From: Pseudonocardia kujensis
GTDB lineage: Bacteria; Actinomycetota; Actinomycetes; Mycobacteriales; Pseudonocardiaceae
Assembly: GCF_021283305.1 (NCBI RefSeq)
Contig: NZ_JAJSOK010000036.1
Location: 1-64,000 of the forward strand
Reading direction: 5' to 3'
Length of the DNA: 64,000 nt
Shown here: in pieces, positions 34,236 to 42,465 of the stretch
Numbering within the stretch: the stretch's first letter is position 1
How the letters are laid out: every line of letters begins with the position of its first letter
Made by a program: the position numbers and the translations under genes
Notes under the pieces: generated by a model
What the model saw: only the letters and a program-made list of their open reading frames with translations
Told to the model about the DNA's origin: nothing
Database searches by the model: none

Positions 34236-35306
34236 TCAGGCCAGGGAGCCGGCGGTCGCGCGGGAGCCCTCGATCGCGTCGGGGATCTCCGCGGCCGGCT
34301 CGGCCTCCGGGGTCGGCGTCGAGAACTGCGCCTCGTGCTCCTCCAGCGACAGCGGGCTCGGGGTGCCGTAGGTGAAGTAGGTCTCCAACGGCAGCTTCGC
34401 CCCGCCGATCGCGAGCGCGGTGTCGAAGTCCTGCATCAGCCAGGTCTTGGTCTCGGCGTCGGGCTGCAGGTGCAGGTAGCCGGGCTCGCCGAACAGCTCG
34501 ATCCGGTTGCCGCCGGGCTCGAAGACGTAGAGGAACTGGCCCTGGGTGATGCCGTGCCGGTCCGGGCCGGACTCGATGCGGATGTCGTACTCGCGGAACA
34601 TCTCCGCGGCGTCCGCGTTGTGCTGCTGGTTCCCGTAGTAGAAGGCGACGTGGTGCAGCTTGCCGCGGCCACCGGTCGCGTCGCGCATGCAGGCGACCTC
34701 GTGGCCGAGGATGTTGGCGCTCATCCACGCGCCGATCTCCGTGCCGTCGTCGAGGACCCGCTCGGTGGTCTTGAATCCCAGGTGCCGCTCGAAGGACTCC
34801 TTGACCGCGGTCACGTCGGACGACATCAGGTTCAGGTGGTCGATCCGCTTGACCGGGATGCCCTGCAGGGGCTTCTTCGAGGCGCGGGTGAGGATCTTGC
34901 TCCGCAGCTCCTCGGGGGCCTGGTAGGTCTCGGCCTCCCAGAGCAGGGCGAGGTCGTGGCCGTCCGGGGACTTGTAGGAGAAGGTCTTGCCGTAGCCGAA
35001 CTCGTCCTCGCCCCAGGTGCCCTCGACGTCGGCGGACCTCAGCGAGCCGGCCCGGCGCTCCAGCGCGTCGGCGGACGACGTGCGCAGCGCGGCGTGCCCC
35101 ATCCCGGCGGTCCGGGACTCGGTGACCTTGAGGCTCCAGGGGTACGGGTCCTCGTATCCGCGCAGGTAGACGGACTGCCCCTCCTGGCGGGTCACGTACA
35201 TGCCGAGGAGCTTCGTGAAGAAGTCCAGCGTCTCCTGCGGCTTCGGGCTGAGCAGCTCGACGCGCGCGAGGTGGCTGATCTCGTGCGGGGGGCTCAGTTC
35301 GGTCAT
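34236..35306 (-). CDS. dmpB: Catechol 2,3-dioxygenase (type I extradiol, VOC fold)
   Basis: 356 residues, with two vicinal-oxygen-chelate domains. The C-terminal domain holds the iron ligands, His in [18 protein letters not shown], His in [20 protein letters not shown] and Glu in [14 protein letters not shown]. The enzyme opens catechol between C2 and C3 to 2-hydroxymuconic semialdehyde. ATG 35306 has an AGGAG SD; the frame is open 14 codons further. The protein is about 40-50 residues longer than Pseudomonas XylE, with a Glu/Pro/Ala-rich C-terminal tail ([19 protein letters not shown]). First gene of its operon, divergent from the dehydrogenase/aldolase operon. Confidence 0.87.
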   Translation of the reverse strand: MTELSPPHEISHLARVELLSPKPQETLDFFTKLLGMYVTRQEGQSVYLRGYEDPYPWSLKVTESRTAGMGHAALRTSSADALERRAGSLRSADVEGTWGEDEFGYGKTFSYKSPDGHDLALLWEAETYQAPEELRSKILTRASKKPLQGIPVKRIDHLNLMSSDVTAVKESFERHLGFKTTERVLDDGTEIGAWMSANILGHEVACMRDATGGRGKLHHVAFYYGNQQHNADAAEMFREYDIRIESGPDRHGITQGQFLYVFEPGGNRIELFGEPGYLHLQPDAETKTWLMQDFDTALAIGGAKLPLETYFTYGTPSPLSLEEHEAQFSTPTPEAEPAAEIPDAIEGSRATAGSLA

Positions 35307-35381
35307 CGGTGCTCCTGTGGATCGACGTCCGGTGGTCGTGGAGGTCACCTTCGGCCGTGCCCGACGGCGCCGACCAGCCCT

Positions 35382-35398
35382 GTCCGGGAAGCCCGGAC
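35382..35398. promoter_or_regulatory. Putative operator 1 in the meta-pathway divergent promoter
   Basis: GTCCGGG-AAG-CCCGGAC is a perfect 7-bp inverted repeat in the 199-bp spacer between the dioxygenase operon and the acetaldehyde dehydrogenase operon. It matches 35425-35441 at 13 of 17 positions. Confidence 0.6.
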
Positions 35399-35424
35399 GA
35401 CCCCGTGGCCGGCGTCCCGCGGCC

Positions 35425-35441
35425 GTCCCGGAGATCCGGAC
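35425..35441. promoter_or_regulatory. Putative operator 2 in the meta-pathway divergent promoter
   Basis: GTCCCGGAGATCCGGAC, an imperfect palindrome with GTCC/GGAC outer arms, starts 43 bp (about four helical turns) from operator 1. The pair is probably bound by the cluster's IclR or AraC protein. Confidence 0.55.
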
Positions 35442-35505
35442 GGCGGCGGTCCGGGGGTGCCCGCCTCCCTAGCGTCGCGACCGGGACGACGAGGGAGGAC
35501 CACGG

Positions 35506-36378
35506 ATGAGTCGGCTCAAGGCCGCGATCGTCGGTTCCGGGAACATCGGGACCGACCTCATGTACAAGCTGCTCCGCGCGGAGCACGTCGAGCCGGTGGC
35601 GATGGTCGGCATCGACCCGTCGAGCGAGGGCCTGCGGCGCGCCCGCGCGGCCGGGCTCGAGGCGTCGGCGGAGGGCGTGGACTGGCTGCTCGCGCAGCCG
35701 GAGCTGCCGGACCTGGTGTTCGAGGCGACGTCGGCGAGCGTGCACACGGCCGCCGCGCCCCGCTACGCGTCGGCAGGGATCACGGCGATCGACCTGACGC
35801 CCGCCTCGGTCGGGCCCTACGTGGTGCCGGCGGTGAACCTGCACGAGCACCTGGGCGCGCCGAACCTGAACATGGTCAGCTGCGCGGGGCAGGCGACCGT
35901 CCCGATCCTCGCGGCGATCAACTCCGTGGCGGACGTGGCGTACGGCGAGATCGTCGCGGCCATCGCGTCGAAGAGCGCCGGCCCGGGGACCAGGCAGAAC
36001 CTGTCGGAGTTCAGCGAGAAGACGGGCCGGGCGCTGGCGCGCGTCGCGGGGGCCGACCGGGCCAAGGCGATCTCGGTGATCAACCCGGCCGAGCCGCCGA
36101 TGAACATGCGGGACACCGTGTACGCGCGGGTCCGGCGCCCCGACGCCGCCCTCGTCGAGCAGGCCGTGACGGACATGGTCGGACGCGTCCAGGAGTACGT
36201 GCCCGGCTACTCGCTGCGGCTGGTCGACGTCGACGGGGACCTGGTCACCGTGATGCTCGAGGTCGTCGGCGCCGGGGACTTCCTGCCCACCTACGCCGGG
36301 AACCTCGACATCATCACCGCCGCCGCCGCGCAGGTCGCCGAGGTCCTGGCGACCGAGCAGATCGGAGCCCTCCGATGA
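35506..36378 (+). CDS. dmpF: Acetaldehyde dehydrogenase (acetylating)
   Basis: A 290-residue enzyme oxidising acetaldehyde to acetyl-CoA with NAD+ and CoA. It has the Rossmann motif [19 protein letters not shown], the catalytic Cys in [18 protein letters not shown], and the family's [20 protein letters not shown] stretch. Length is typical for DmpF/MhpF/HsaG. Its stop overlaps the aldolase start by 4 nt, and the two proteins normally form a channelling complex that passes acetaldehyde directly. An AGGGAGG SD precedes the ATG. First gene of the plus-strand operon. Confidence 0.95.
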   Translation: MSRLKAAIVGSGNIGTDLMYKLLRAEHVEPVAMVGIDPSSEGLRRARAAGLEASAEGVDWLLAQPELPDLVFEATSASVHTAAAPRYASAGITAIDLTPASVGPYVVPAVNLHEHLGAPNLNMVSCAGQATVPILAAINSVADVAYGEIVAAIASKSAGPGTRQNLSEFSEKTGRALARVAGADRAKAISVINPAEPPMNMRDTVYARVRRPDAALVEQAVTDMVGRVQEYVPGYSLRLVDVDGDLVTVMLEVVGAGDFLPTYAGNLDIITAAAAQVAEVLATEQIGALR

Positions 36379-37394
36379 AGAAGGTCACCCTGGTCGACAC
36401 CACGCTGCGGGACGGCATGTCCAGCGTGAAGCACCGGTTCACGGCGCAGAACGTCGCGGACGTCGCGCGCGGGCTGGACCGCGCGGGGGTCAGGACCATC
36501 GAGGTCGCCCACGGCATCGGGCTCGGCGCCTCGTCGATCCAGTACGGCGTCGCGGCCGAGACCGACCCGGACTACGTGCGGGCCGCCGTCGGGGCGGCCG
36601 AGAACGCGGACGTCGCCGTGCTCTACGTACCGGGGATCGCGACCCTGACCGACCTGGGGCAGGCCGCCGAGGCGGGCGCCCGCACCGTGCGGGTCGCCGT
36701 GCACTGCACCGAGGCGGACTGCGCGCAGCAGCCGGTGGAGTGGGCCAAGAGCCGGGGCCTCACCGTCATGACGTTCCTGATGATGAGCCACAAGCTCGAG
36801 CCGGCGCCCCTCGCCGAGCAGGCGCGCAAGCTCGCGTCCTACGGCGCGGACGTCATCTACGTCGTCGACTCCGCGGGCGCGATGGTCCCGCAGCAGGCCG
36901 GGGCGCGCGTCGCGGCATTGCGGTCCGCCGTCGCGACCGGGATCGGGTTCCACGCCCACAACAACCTCGGGGTCGGGATCGGCAACGCCCTCGTCGCGGC
37001 CGAGAACGGCGCGGAGTACATCGACGGCTCGCTGCGCGGGCTCGGCGCGAGCGCGGGCAACGCGCAGACCGAGGTCCTCGCCGCCGCGTTCGAACGCGCG
37101 GGCTGGGACACCGGCGTGGACCTCTTCCCGCTGGTCGAGACCGCGGAGAACGTGGTCGCACCGCTGATGACCGAGCCGCAGATCGTCGACGAGACCGCGC
37201 TGATCCTCGGTTACGCCGGGGTCTACTCGACCTTCTTCCACCCGACCAAGCGCGCCGCCGCGAAGTTCGGCGTGCCGGCGCGGGACATCCTGCTCGAGCT
37301 CGGGCGGCGCGGGGTGATCGGCGGCCAGGAGGACATGATCATCGACGTGGCGCACGAACTGGCCGGGCGCTCGGTCGTGGGGGCCGCACAGTGA
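36375..37394 (+). CDS. dmpG: 4-Hydroxy-2-oxovalerate aldolase
   Basis: A 339-residue metal-dependent aldolase cleaving 4-hydroxy-2-oxovalerate to pyruvate and acetaldehyde. The HMGL-like TIM barrel begins [20 protein letters not shown] and contains the metal-binding [22 protein letters not shown]-terminal communication domain ends the protein. It partners DmpF (upstream, ATGA overlap) and overlaps the semialdehyde dehydrogenase (GTGA). Together dmpE, dmpG and dmpF close the lower meta pathway to central metabolism. Confidence 0.95.
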   Translation: MKKVTLVDTTLRDGMSSVKHRFTAQNVADVARGLDRAGVRTIEVAHGIGLGASSIQYGVAAETDPDYVRAAVGAAENADVAVLYVPGIATLTDLGQAAEAGARTVRVAVHCTEADCAQQPVEWAKSRGLTVMTFLMMSHKLEPAPLAEQARKLASYGADVIYVVDSAGAMVPQQAGARVAALRSAVATGIGFHAHNNLGVGIGNALVAAENGAEYIDGSLRGLGASAGNAQTEVLAAAFERAGWDTGVDLFPLVETAENVVAPLMTEPQIVDETALILGYAGVYSTFFHPTKRAAAKFGVPARDILLELGRRGVIGGQEDMIIDVAHELAGRSVVGAAQ

Positions 37395-38866
37395 GCGCGC
37401 CGGCGGCGCAGCGCGTCCGGCACCTCATCGGCGAGGAGTGGGTGGACGCCTCGGACGGGGGCGAGTTCGAGACCCGGGACCCGCACGACGGGTCGTTGCT
37501 CGGGACCGTCGCGCGCGGCACCGTCGAGGACGGCCGCGCCGCCGTCTCGGCCGCCCGCACGGCGTTCGACGAGGGGCCGTGGCCTCGTATGACGCCGAAG
37601 GAACGGGCGCAGGTCCTGCACGCCGTGGCCGATGCGGTGGACGCCCACCGGGACGAGCTGGCGCTGCTGGAGACCCGGGACGGCGGTAAGACGATCACGC
37701 AGTCCCTGCACGCCGAGATTCCGCGAGTGGCCCTCAACCTGCGGTTCTTCGCCGACTACGCCGCGATGGCGGCCAACGAGGCGTACCCGGACGGCGGGCT
37801 GTTGTCCTACACGCTGTACCCGCCCGCCGGCGTCGTGTCGGCGATCAGCCCGTGGAACGCGCCGCTGATGCTGGCGACCTGGAAGATCGCGCCCGCGCTC
37901 GCGTTCGGCAACACGGTCGTGCTCAAACCGGCACCGCACACACCACTGACCGCAGCCCGTTTCGCGTCGTTGGCGCTGGAGGCGGGGCTCCCCGAGGGCG
38001 TGCTGAACGTGGTGCACGGCTTCGGCGGGGACGAGGTCGCGGGTCCGCTGACCTCCGACCCCCGCGTCGACCGGATCACCTTCACCGGATCCAGCGCGAC
38101 GGGCGCGGCGGTGCTGGCGGCCGCGGCGGCCAACCACACCCCGGTCTCCGCGGAGCTGGGCGGCAAGTCGGCGAACATCGTGTTCGCGGACGCCGACCTC
38201 GACGTGGCCGTCCCCCAGTCGATCCGGGCGATCTTCGCGGGGAACGGGCAGGTGTGCCTGGCGGGCTCGCGGCTGCTGGTGCAGAACTCCGTCCGGGACG
38301 AGTTCCTCGCCCGGTTCACCGCCGAGGCGGAGCAGCTCGCGGTCGGGGACCCCAAGGAGCACAGCACGTTCCTCGGGCCGCTGATCGAGCAACGGCACCT
38401 GGACAAGGTGCACTCCTACGTCGAGCTCGCGCAGACCGAGGGCGCCACGGTGGTGACCGGCGGCGAGCGGCTCGGGGGCGAGCTCGCAGGCGGCTTCCAC
38501 TACCCGCCGACCGTGCTCACCGGCCTGACCAACGCCTCGCGGACCGCGCGGGAGGAGATCTTCGGCCCGGTCGTCACCGTCCTCGGGTTCGACACCGAGG
38601 AGGAGGCCCTCGGCATCGCCAACGACTCGCCGTACGGACTGGCCGGGATGCTGTTCACGCAGAACCTCGACCGGGCGCACCGGATGGCCGCGCGCTGGCG
38701 GGCGGGGACGGTGTGGATCAACACCTTCTTCGAGCGCGACCTGCGGCTGCCGTTCGGCGGGGAGGGCATCAGCGGCGTCGGGCGCGAGGGCGGGCGGTAC
38801 TCGAGGGAGTTCTTCACGGAGCCGCGCGCGGTCATGCTGCGGCTTCGGGATCAGGTTCTGCGATGA
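37391..38866 (+). CDS. dmpC: 2-Hydroxymuconic semialdehyde dehydrogenase
   Basis: A 491-residue aldehyde dehydrogenase. It has SPWNAPLMLATWKIAPALAF, the Glu-containing VSAELGGKSANIVFADADLD, the catalytic Cys in FAGNGQVCLAGSRLLVQN, and EEIFGPVVTVLGFDTEEEAL. It oxidises the ring-cleavage product 2-hydroxymuconic semialdehyde to 2-hydroxymuconate with NAD+, feeding the tautomerase/decarboxylase branch encoded at 28289-29294. The GTG start overlaps the aldolase stop. Related dehydrogenases act on carboxymethyl or betaine-type aldehydes, but the operon context favours this assignment. Confidence 0.88.
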   Translation: MSAPAAQRVRHLIGEEWVDASDGGEFETRDPHDGSLLGTVARGTVEDGRAAVSAARTAFDEGPWPRMTPKERAQVLHAVADAVDAHRDELALLETRDGGKTITQSLHAEIPRVALNLRFFADYAAMAANEAYPDGGLLSYTLYPPAGVVSAISPWNAPLMLATWKIAPALAFGNTVVLKPAPHTPLTAARFASLALEAGLPEGVLNVVHGFGGDEVAGPLTSDPRVDRITFTGSSATGAAVLAAAAANHTPVSAELGGKSANIVFADADLDVAVPQSIRAIFAGNGQVCLAGSRLLVQNSVRDEFLARFTAEAEQLAVGDPKEHSTFLGPLIEQRHLDKVHSYVELAQTEGATVVTGGERLGGELAGGFHYPPTVLTGLTNASRTAREEIFGPVVTVLGFDTEEEALGIANDSPYGLAGMLFTQNLDRAHRMAARWRAGTVWINTFFERDLRLPFGGEGISGVGREGGRYSREFFTEPRAVMLRLRDQVLR

Positions 38867-39603
38867 CGTGTGTGGTGGTGGGCGCCTCCGGCGCCATGGG
38901 GACCGCGATCACGGCCCGACTCACCGAGGCCGGGCACCCGGTGGTGGCGGTCGGCCGCGACGGCCGCGCGTTGGCGACGCTCGCGGCCGACCACCCGGGG
39001 GTGCGGCCGTGCGTCGCGGACATCGGGGTCAACTCTTCCGTCGACGCGATCCGGGAGGCCCTCGACGGGCCCGTCCGGCTCGCCGTGTTCGCCGCCGGTC
39101 TCCCGGTGCGCGGCTCGGCGGACACCATCGACCCGGACGCACTCGGCGCGGCGGTGAACCTCAAGGCGGGCGGGGTGCTGCGGCTGCTGCACGCGGTGCG
39201 CGACCGCCTGGAGGCGGGCTCCCGGTTCGTCGCGATCGGCGGCTCGCTGGGGCTGGAGCCCGGGCCCCTCGACGCGGGACCGGGCACCGCGAACGCCGCG
39301 CTGTTCAACCTCATGCGGCAGGTCAGCGCCCTCTACGGACCACGCGGGGTCACGACCCACACGATCGCGCCGGGCCCCGTCGACACCCCGCGGCTCGACG
39401 CGATCATCGCCACCCAGGCGGCGGAGCAGGGCGTCGACCCGGAGGAGGTGCGGGCGGGGTACCTGGGCAGGACAACGCTGGGCCGGCTCCCGACGCTCGA
39501 CGAGATCGCCTGGACCGTCGAGACCCTGCTGGCGCCCGAGGCCGCCGCCCTGCACGGCGGCGTGATCGCGGTGGACGGCGGTACCCGGCACGGGGTGCAG
39601 TGA
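38863..39603 (+). CDS. SDR-fold protein lacking the catalytic Tyr and Lys
   Basis: A 246-residue short-chain dehydrogenase/reductase-like protein beginning MTCVVVGASGAMGTAITARL (cofactor Gly motif GASGAMG rather than TGxxxGxG). FAAGLP stands in for NAG, and the Ser is kept in VAIGGSLGLEPG. The usual YxxxK helix reads GPGTANAALFNLMRQ, so Tyr aligns to Pro and Lys to Asn. The C-terminus is normal (HGGVIAVDGGTRHGVQ). It overlaps dmpC by 4 nt (ATGA). It may be a non-catalytic cofactor-binding subunit, or catalyse an unusual reaction on a meta-pathway intermediate. Confidence 0.85.
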   Translation: MTCVVVGASGAMGTAITARLTEAGHPVVAVGRDGRALATLAADHPGVRPCVADIGVNSSVDAIREALDGPVRLAVFAAGLPVRGSADTIDPDALGAAVNLKAGGVLRLLHAVRDRLEAGSRFVAIGGSLGLEPGPLDAGPGTANAALFNLMRQVSALYGPRGVTTHTIAPGPVDTPRLDAIIATQAAEQGVDPEEVRAGYLGRTTLGRLPTLDEIAWTVETLLAPEAAALHGGVIAVDGGTRHGVQ

Positions 39604-39604
39604 C

Positions 39605-40024
39605 ATGCCCGTCGCGCACTTCCACCTGGTCCGGGGGACCTTCACCCCGGACCAGGGCCGTGAGCTGCTGGTCCGGGCGAGCGCGGTGTACGCCGAGGTC
39701 CTGGACTCGCCGATCGAGCGGATCCGGGTCGTCCTCGTGCCGGTCGAGCCGGACCTGCTCGCCGTCGGCGGTGTCCCCGTCGCCGACGGCGGCGCACCCG
39801 CGCCGTACTTCACCGCCGTCGTGCTCGCGGGTCGCCCTGCGCCGCAACGGGCCGAGCTGCTCCGCCGCCTCACTGGGCTGCTCGTGGAGCTCCTCGACGT
39901 ACCCGCGTCCGCGGTGCGCGGGCACGTCGTCGAGGTCCACCCCGAGAACTGGGGAATCGGGGGGACGCCCGCGAGCGTGGCGCGGGCCGGACGGCTCCCC
40001 TCCGCCGACGACGCCCGCGCGTAG
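39605..40024 (+). CDS. Tautomerase-superfamily protein (long, Pro1)
   Basis: 139 residues starting MPVAHFHLVRGTFTPDQGRE, so cleavage of Met would expose Pro1, the catalytic residue of the superfamily. Its length matches the two-motif group (cis-CaaD/MSAD-like) rather than the 62-70-residue 4-oxalocrotonate tautomerases. The second half has AELLRRLTGLLVELLDVPAS and HVVEVHPENWGIGGTPAS. Last gene of the plus-strand meta-pathway operon, beginning one base after the SDR stop. It may process a halogenated or substituted muconate, or duplicate DmpI activity. Substrate unknown. Confidence 0.78.
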   Translation: MPVAHFHLVRGTFTPDQGRELLVRASAVYAEVLDSPIERIRVVLVPVEPDLLAVGGVPVADGGAPAPYFTAVVLAGRPAPQRAELLRRLTGLLVELLDVPASAVRGHVVEVHPENWGIGGTPASVARAGRLPSADDARA

Positions 40025-40086
40025 CCGATCGGGTCGGGCTCCCGACGTGCTGTCCATCCGCCGGGCCCGACCTTAGGCTCGGCGGC

Positions 40087-40470
40087 GTGAGCATCGCCGT
40101 CCCCACCGCCGAACTGGCCGCGACCGTCGCCCGCTACGACTTCGCGTACCTGGTGACGATCGGCGACGACGGCAGGCCCCACGTCACCGCCGTGTCCCCC
40201 GTGGTGACCGACGCCGTCCTCGTCGTCGGCGACCTGGGGCGCAGGACCCGCGGCAACCTGGCCGCACGACCCGTCGTCACGCTGGTCTGGCCGCCGGGCT
40301 CCGCGGAGGGGTACTCGCTGATCGTCGACGGCGGAGCGGGGCTGTCCGGCGACTCGCTCGTGGTCACGCCCACGCGGGCGGTCCTGCACCGGCCCGCGCC
40401 CGCGCCCGGACCGGGACCCGGTTGCGGCGCCGACTGTGTCGAGATCCCCGCGGTCGCCGAGGGTGGCTGA
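40087..40470 (+). CDS. Pyridoxamine 5'-phosphate oxidase-fold (split-barrel) protein
   Basis: 127 residues beginning MSIAVPTAELAATVARYDFA (GTG initiator). The FMN/F420-binding split-barrel pattern is seen in YDFAYLVTIGDDGRPHVTAV, followed by LRRRTRGN-like DLGRRTRGNLAARPVVTLVW and SLIVDGGAGLSGDSLVVTPT. Such small proteins bind FMN, F420 or haem; the cofactor is not determinable. The C-terminus is Pro-rich (PAPAPGPGPGCG). It overlaps the start of the methyltransferase gene. Confidence 0.72.
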   Translation: MSIAVPTAELAATVARYDFAYLVTIGDDGRPHVTAVSPVVTDAVLVVGDLGRRTRGNLAARPVVTLVWPPGSAEGYSLIVDGGAGLSGDSLVVTPTRAVLHRPAPAPGPGPGCGADCVEIPAVAEGG

Positions 40471-41239
40471 GGATCACTGGGCTCCGCTGGCGGACGCGTT
40501 CGTCGACGGCGCGTACGCCTCGGTCAAGGGCCGGGTGCGGACCTACGTCCTGCACCGCCAGCTGCTCCGCCACCTCCCGTCGCCGCCGGTCGCGGTCCTC
40601 GACGTGGGCGGCGGCGCCGCGCACCAGTCGTTGCCGTTGGCCCGGCTCGGCCACGACGTCACGGTGCTGGACTCGTCGCCGGCGATGCTCTCGCGGGCGG
40701 AGGAGCGCCTGCGGGGCGAGCCGGAGGAGGTGCGCCGTCGCGTCCGCCTGGTCGAGGGCGCGGGCGAGCAGGCCGACGTCCTCACCGGGGGCCGGCGGTT
40801 CGCCGCGGTCCTCTGCCACGGCGTGCTCCTGTACCAGCAGGACCCACGGCCGATGGTGGATGCCGTGTGCCGGTGCACCGGGCCCGGAGGCGTGGTGTCG
40901 CTGATGGCGCTGAACGCGAGGACGCTCGCGGTGCGGCCGGCGCTCGAGCGGCGGTGGGCCGACGCCCTGGCCGCCTTCGACGCCGCCACGGAGGTCGGGG
41001 TGCTCGGGGCCGAGACCCGCGGCGACACCGTCGAGGGCCTGTCGGCGCTGCTCCGCGACGGCGGGGTCGAGGTCGAGGGTTGGTACGGCGTGTGGCTGTT
41101 CAGCGACTGGATGGAGCTCCCCCTCGGGACCACCGACGTGGCGGCGGTGGCCGAGGTCGAGCTCCGGGCCGCGTCCCAGGACCCGTACCGGCAACTCAGC
41201 CGCGCGTTCCACCTGGTCGGGCGCCGCGCCGGTGCCTGA
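40463..41239 (+). CDS. SAM-dependent methyltransferase (class I, CmoM/SmtA-like)
   Basis: About 258 residues. Motif I is VAVLDVGGGAAHQSLPLARL, the acidic residue after strand 2 is in VTVLDSSPAMLSRAEERL, and GGRRFAAVLCHGVLLYQQDP is the post-II/III region. GTG 40463 overlaps the previous stop; GTG 40436 is a possible alternative nine codons upstream. The fold resembles CmoM (tRNA carboxymethoxyuridine methyltransferase) and other small-molecule methyltransferases, but the acceptor cannot be named. Convergent with the TetR gene. Confidence 0.78.
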   Translation: MAEDHWAPLADAFVDGAYASVKGRVRTYVLHRQLLRHLPSPPVAVLDVGGGAAHQSLPLARLGHDVTVLDSSPAMLSRAEERLRGEPEEVRRRVRLVEGAGEQADVLTGGRRFAAVLCHGVLLYQQDPRPMVDAVCRCTGPGGVVSLMALNARTLAVRPALERRWADALAAFDAATEVGVLGAETRGDTVEGLSALLRDGGVEVEGWYGVWLFSDWMELPLGTTDVAAVAEVELRAASQDPYRQLSRAFHLVGRRAGA

Positions 41240-41259
41240 ACTCCCGGGAGGACACCGGC

Positions 41260-41832
41260 TCAGGTGAGCTCCGCGCTCGCCGCGTGCAGCTCCCGGAGCG
41301 CCGCGGGGGCCAGCTCGCCGAGCTCCAGCTCGTTGTCGGGAGCGGACCAGCGGGCGTAGGCCGTCTTGAAGGCGAGGACGCCGAGCTCGGCGGCGAGGCC
41401 GGCGGCGGGGTCGGGCACGCCGCGGGTCCGCAGGGCCTCGGCCATCGCCGCGGCCAGCCCGACCTGCTTGAGCGCGTCGCGCTCCTGGAGCTCCGTGCTG
41501 GCGGCGATGGCCGCGCCGAGCCTGGGGGCGAGCTCGCGGTTGAAGGACGTCATGGCCCGCCCGGCCGCCTCCAGGCCGGCCGCCACCGCGGCCAGGGGCG
41601 TGGCGTCGGCGGGTGCGGCCGCGATCCCCTCGGTGAGCAGGCGGGACAGCGTGCCCTGCCCGGCCGCCAGGACGTCCCGCTTGTCGGGGAAGTGCCGGAA
41701 GAAGGTGCTCTTGGTCAGCCCGGCGCGCTCCGCGATCTGGGCGACGGTGGTGTTGTCGTAGCCCTGCTCGGTGAACAGGTCGAGCGCGGCGAGGACCAGC
41801 CGTTCTCGCGCATCCGGTCGCCAGCGGGGCAT
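41260..41832 (-). CDS. TetR-family transcriptional regulator
   Basis: 190 residues. The N-terminal HTH (RERLVLAALDLFTEQGYDNT, then VAQIAERAGLTKSTFFRHFP) is followed by a nine-helix ligand-binding domain of ordinary length. ATG 41832. It lies 67 bp downstream of the 125-residue gene and is co-directional. It is therefore the best candidate to bind the two identical CGGTATA-AC-TATACCG palindromes in the divergent spacer at 42394-42443. The ligand is unknown. Confidence 0.87.
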   Translation of the reverse strand: MPRWRPDARERLVLAALDLFTEQGYDNTTVAQIAERAGLTKSTFFRHFPDKRDVLAAGQGTLSRLLTEGIAAAPADATPLAAVAAGLEAAGRAMTSFNRELAPRLGAAIAASTELQERDALKQVGLAAAMAEALRTRGVPDPAAGLAAELGVLAFKTAYARWSAPDNELELGELAPAALRELHAASAELT

Positions 41833-41899
41833 GCGGCCAGCATAGTGACGCGACCCTTGTCCCGTCGGGCCGACGGGCACCCGCAGCCGGCCCCGTCGC

Positions 41900-42277
41900 T
41901 CACGGGAGCCGGCGCACGGCCGCCTCGACGACGTCGGACGGCGTGCGGTTGAAGGCGATCGCGGCGCCCGGCGCGTGCCGGTGGACCAGGTTGACGACCG
42001 TCTCGAACAGGTCCAGCTGCTCCTCGGACTTCCGGATGCCACCGCCGACCACGACGCACTCCCACGGGTGGTCCCGCAGGGCCGCGCCGACGACGGCTTC
42101 GACGTCGTCGCTGCCGTCGAGCCCGATCAGGCAGTTCCGGACGCCGATCCCCTGCTCGGCGAACCGTGCCGTCCACTCCGCGATCGCGGTCGCGACCGGC
42201 TCCGGGTCCCAGGGGCCGGGGACCCGGTAGGGGTCGAGGCCGATCACCAGGACGCGCGGCGGGGTCCGTGCCGTCAT
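41900..42277 (-). CDS. Conserved small alpha/beta protein of unknown function
   Basis: 125 residues starting MTARTPPRVLVIGLDPYRVP, with a Rossmann-like alternation. The most distinctive parts are HPWECVVVGGGIRKSEEQLD, then LFETVVNLVHRHAPGAAIAF and NRTPSDVVEAAVRRL. I recall similar short proteins (LDP..., C.I.L, VVIGAGIR, LFE.VIN.VH..AP) as uncharacterised families in many bacteria. There is no signal or membrane segment. It is divergent from the methionine aminopeptidase gene and sits on the TetR side of two strong palindromes, so it is probably co-regulated. Confidence 0.68.
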   Translation of the reverse strand: MTARTPPRVLVIGLDPYRVPGPWDPEPVATAIAEWTARFAEQGIGVRNCLIGLDGSDDVEAVVGAALRDHPWECVVVGGGIRKSEEQLDLFETVVNLVHRHAPGAAIAFNRTPSDVVEAAVRRLP

Positions 42278-42393
42278 CCTCCGACCATAGGCGGTACCGG
42301 GGTCGTTCCGGTGGCGTCCCGGCCCGCCGGCGCAGCCCTTCGGCCTCGAGGTCGACGTCCCGGCCCGACCGTGGAGGCCGCGCTTCCGAGGGT

Positions 42394-42413
42394 ATCGGTA
42401 TAACTATACCGAT
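42394..42413. promoter_or_regulatory. AT-rich palindromic operator 1
   Basis: ATCGGTATAACTATACCGAT contains the perfect core CGGTATA-AC-TATACCG. It is strikingly AT-rich for this genome and repeated exactly (16-bp core) 32 bp away. It lies between the divergent 125-residue gene and the aminopeptidase gene; the adjacent TetR protein is the likely binder. Confidence 0.8.
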
Positions 42414-42427
42414 CCGTGCTAGGGTCC

Positions 42428-42443
42428 CGGTATAACTATACCG
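42428..42443. promoter_or_regulatory. AT-rich palindromic operator 2
   Basis: An exact second copy of CGGTATAACTATACCG, 22 bp before the aminopeptidase start. The 32-bp spacing puts the two sites on the same face of the helix (about three turns), suggesting cooperative repressor binding. Confidence 0.8.
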
Positions 42444-42465
42444 ACACCCGGGACGCGAGGTACTC

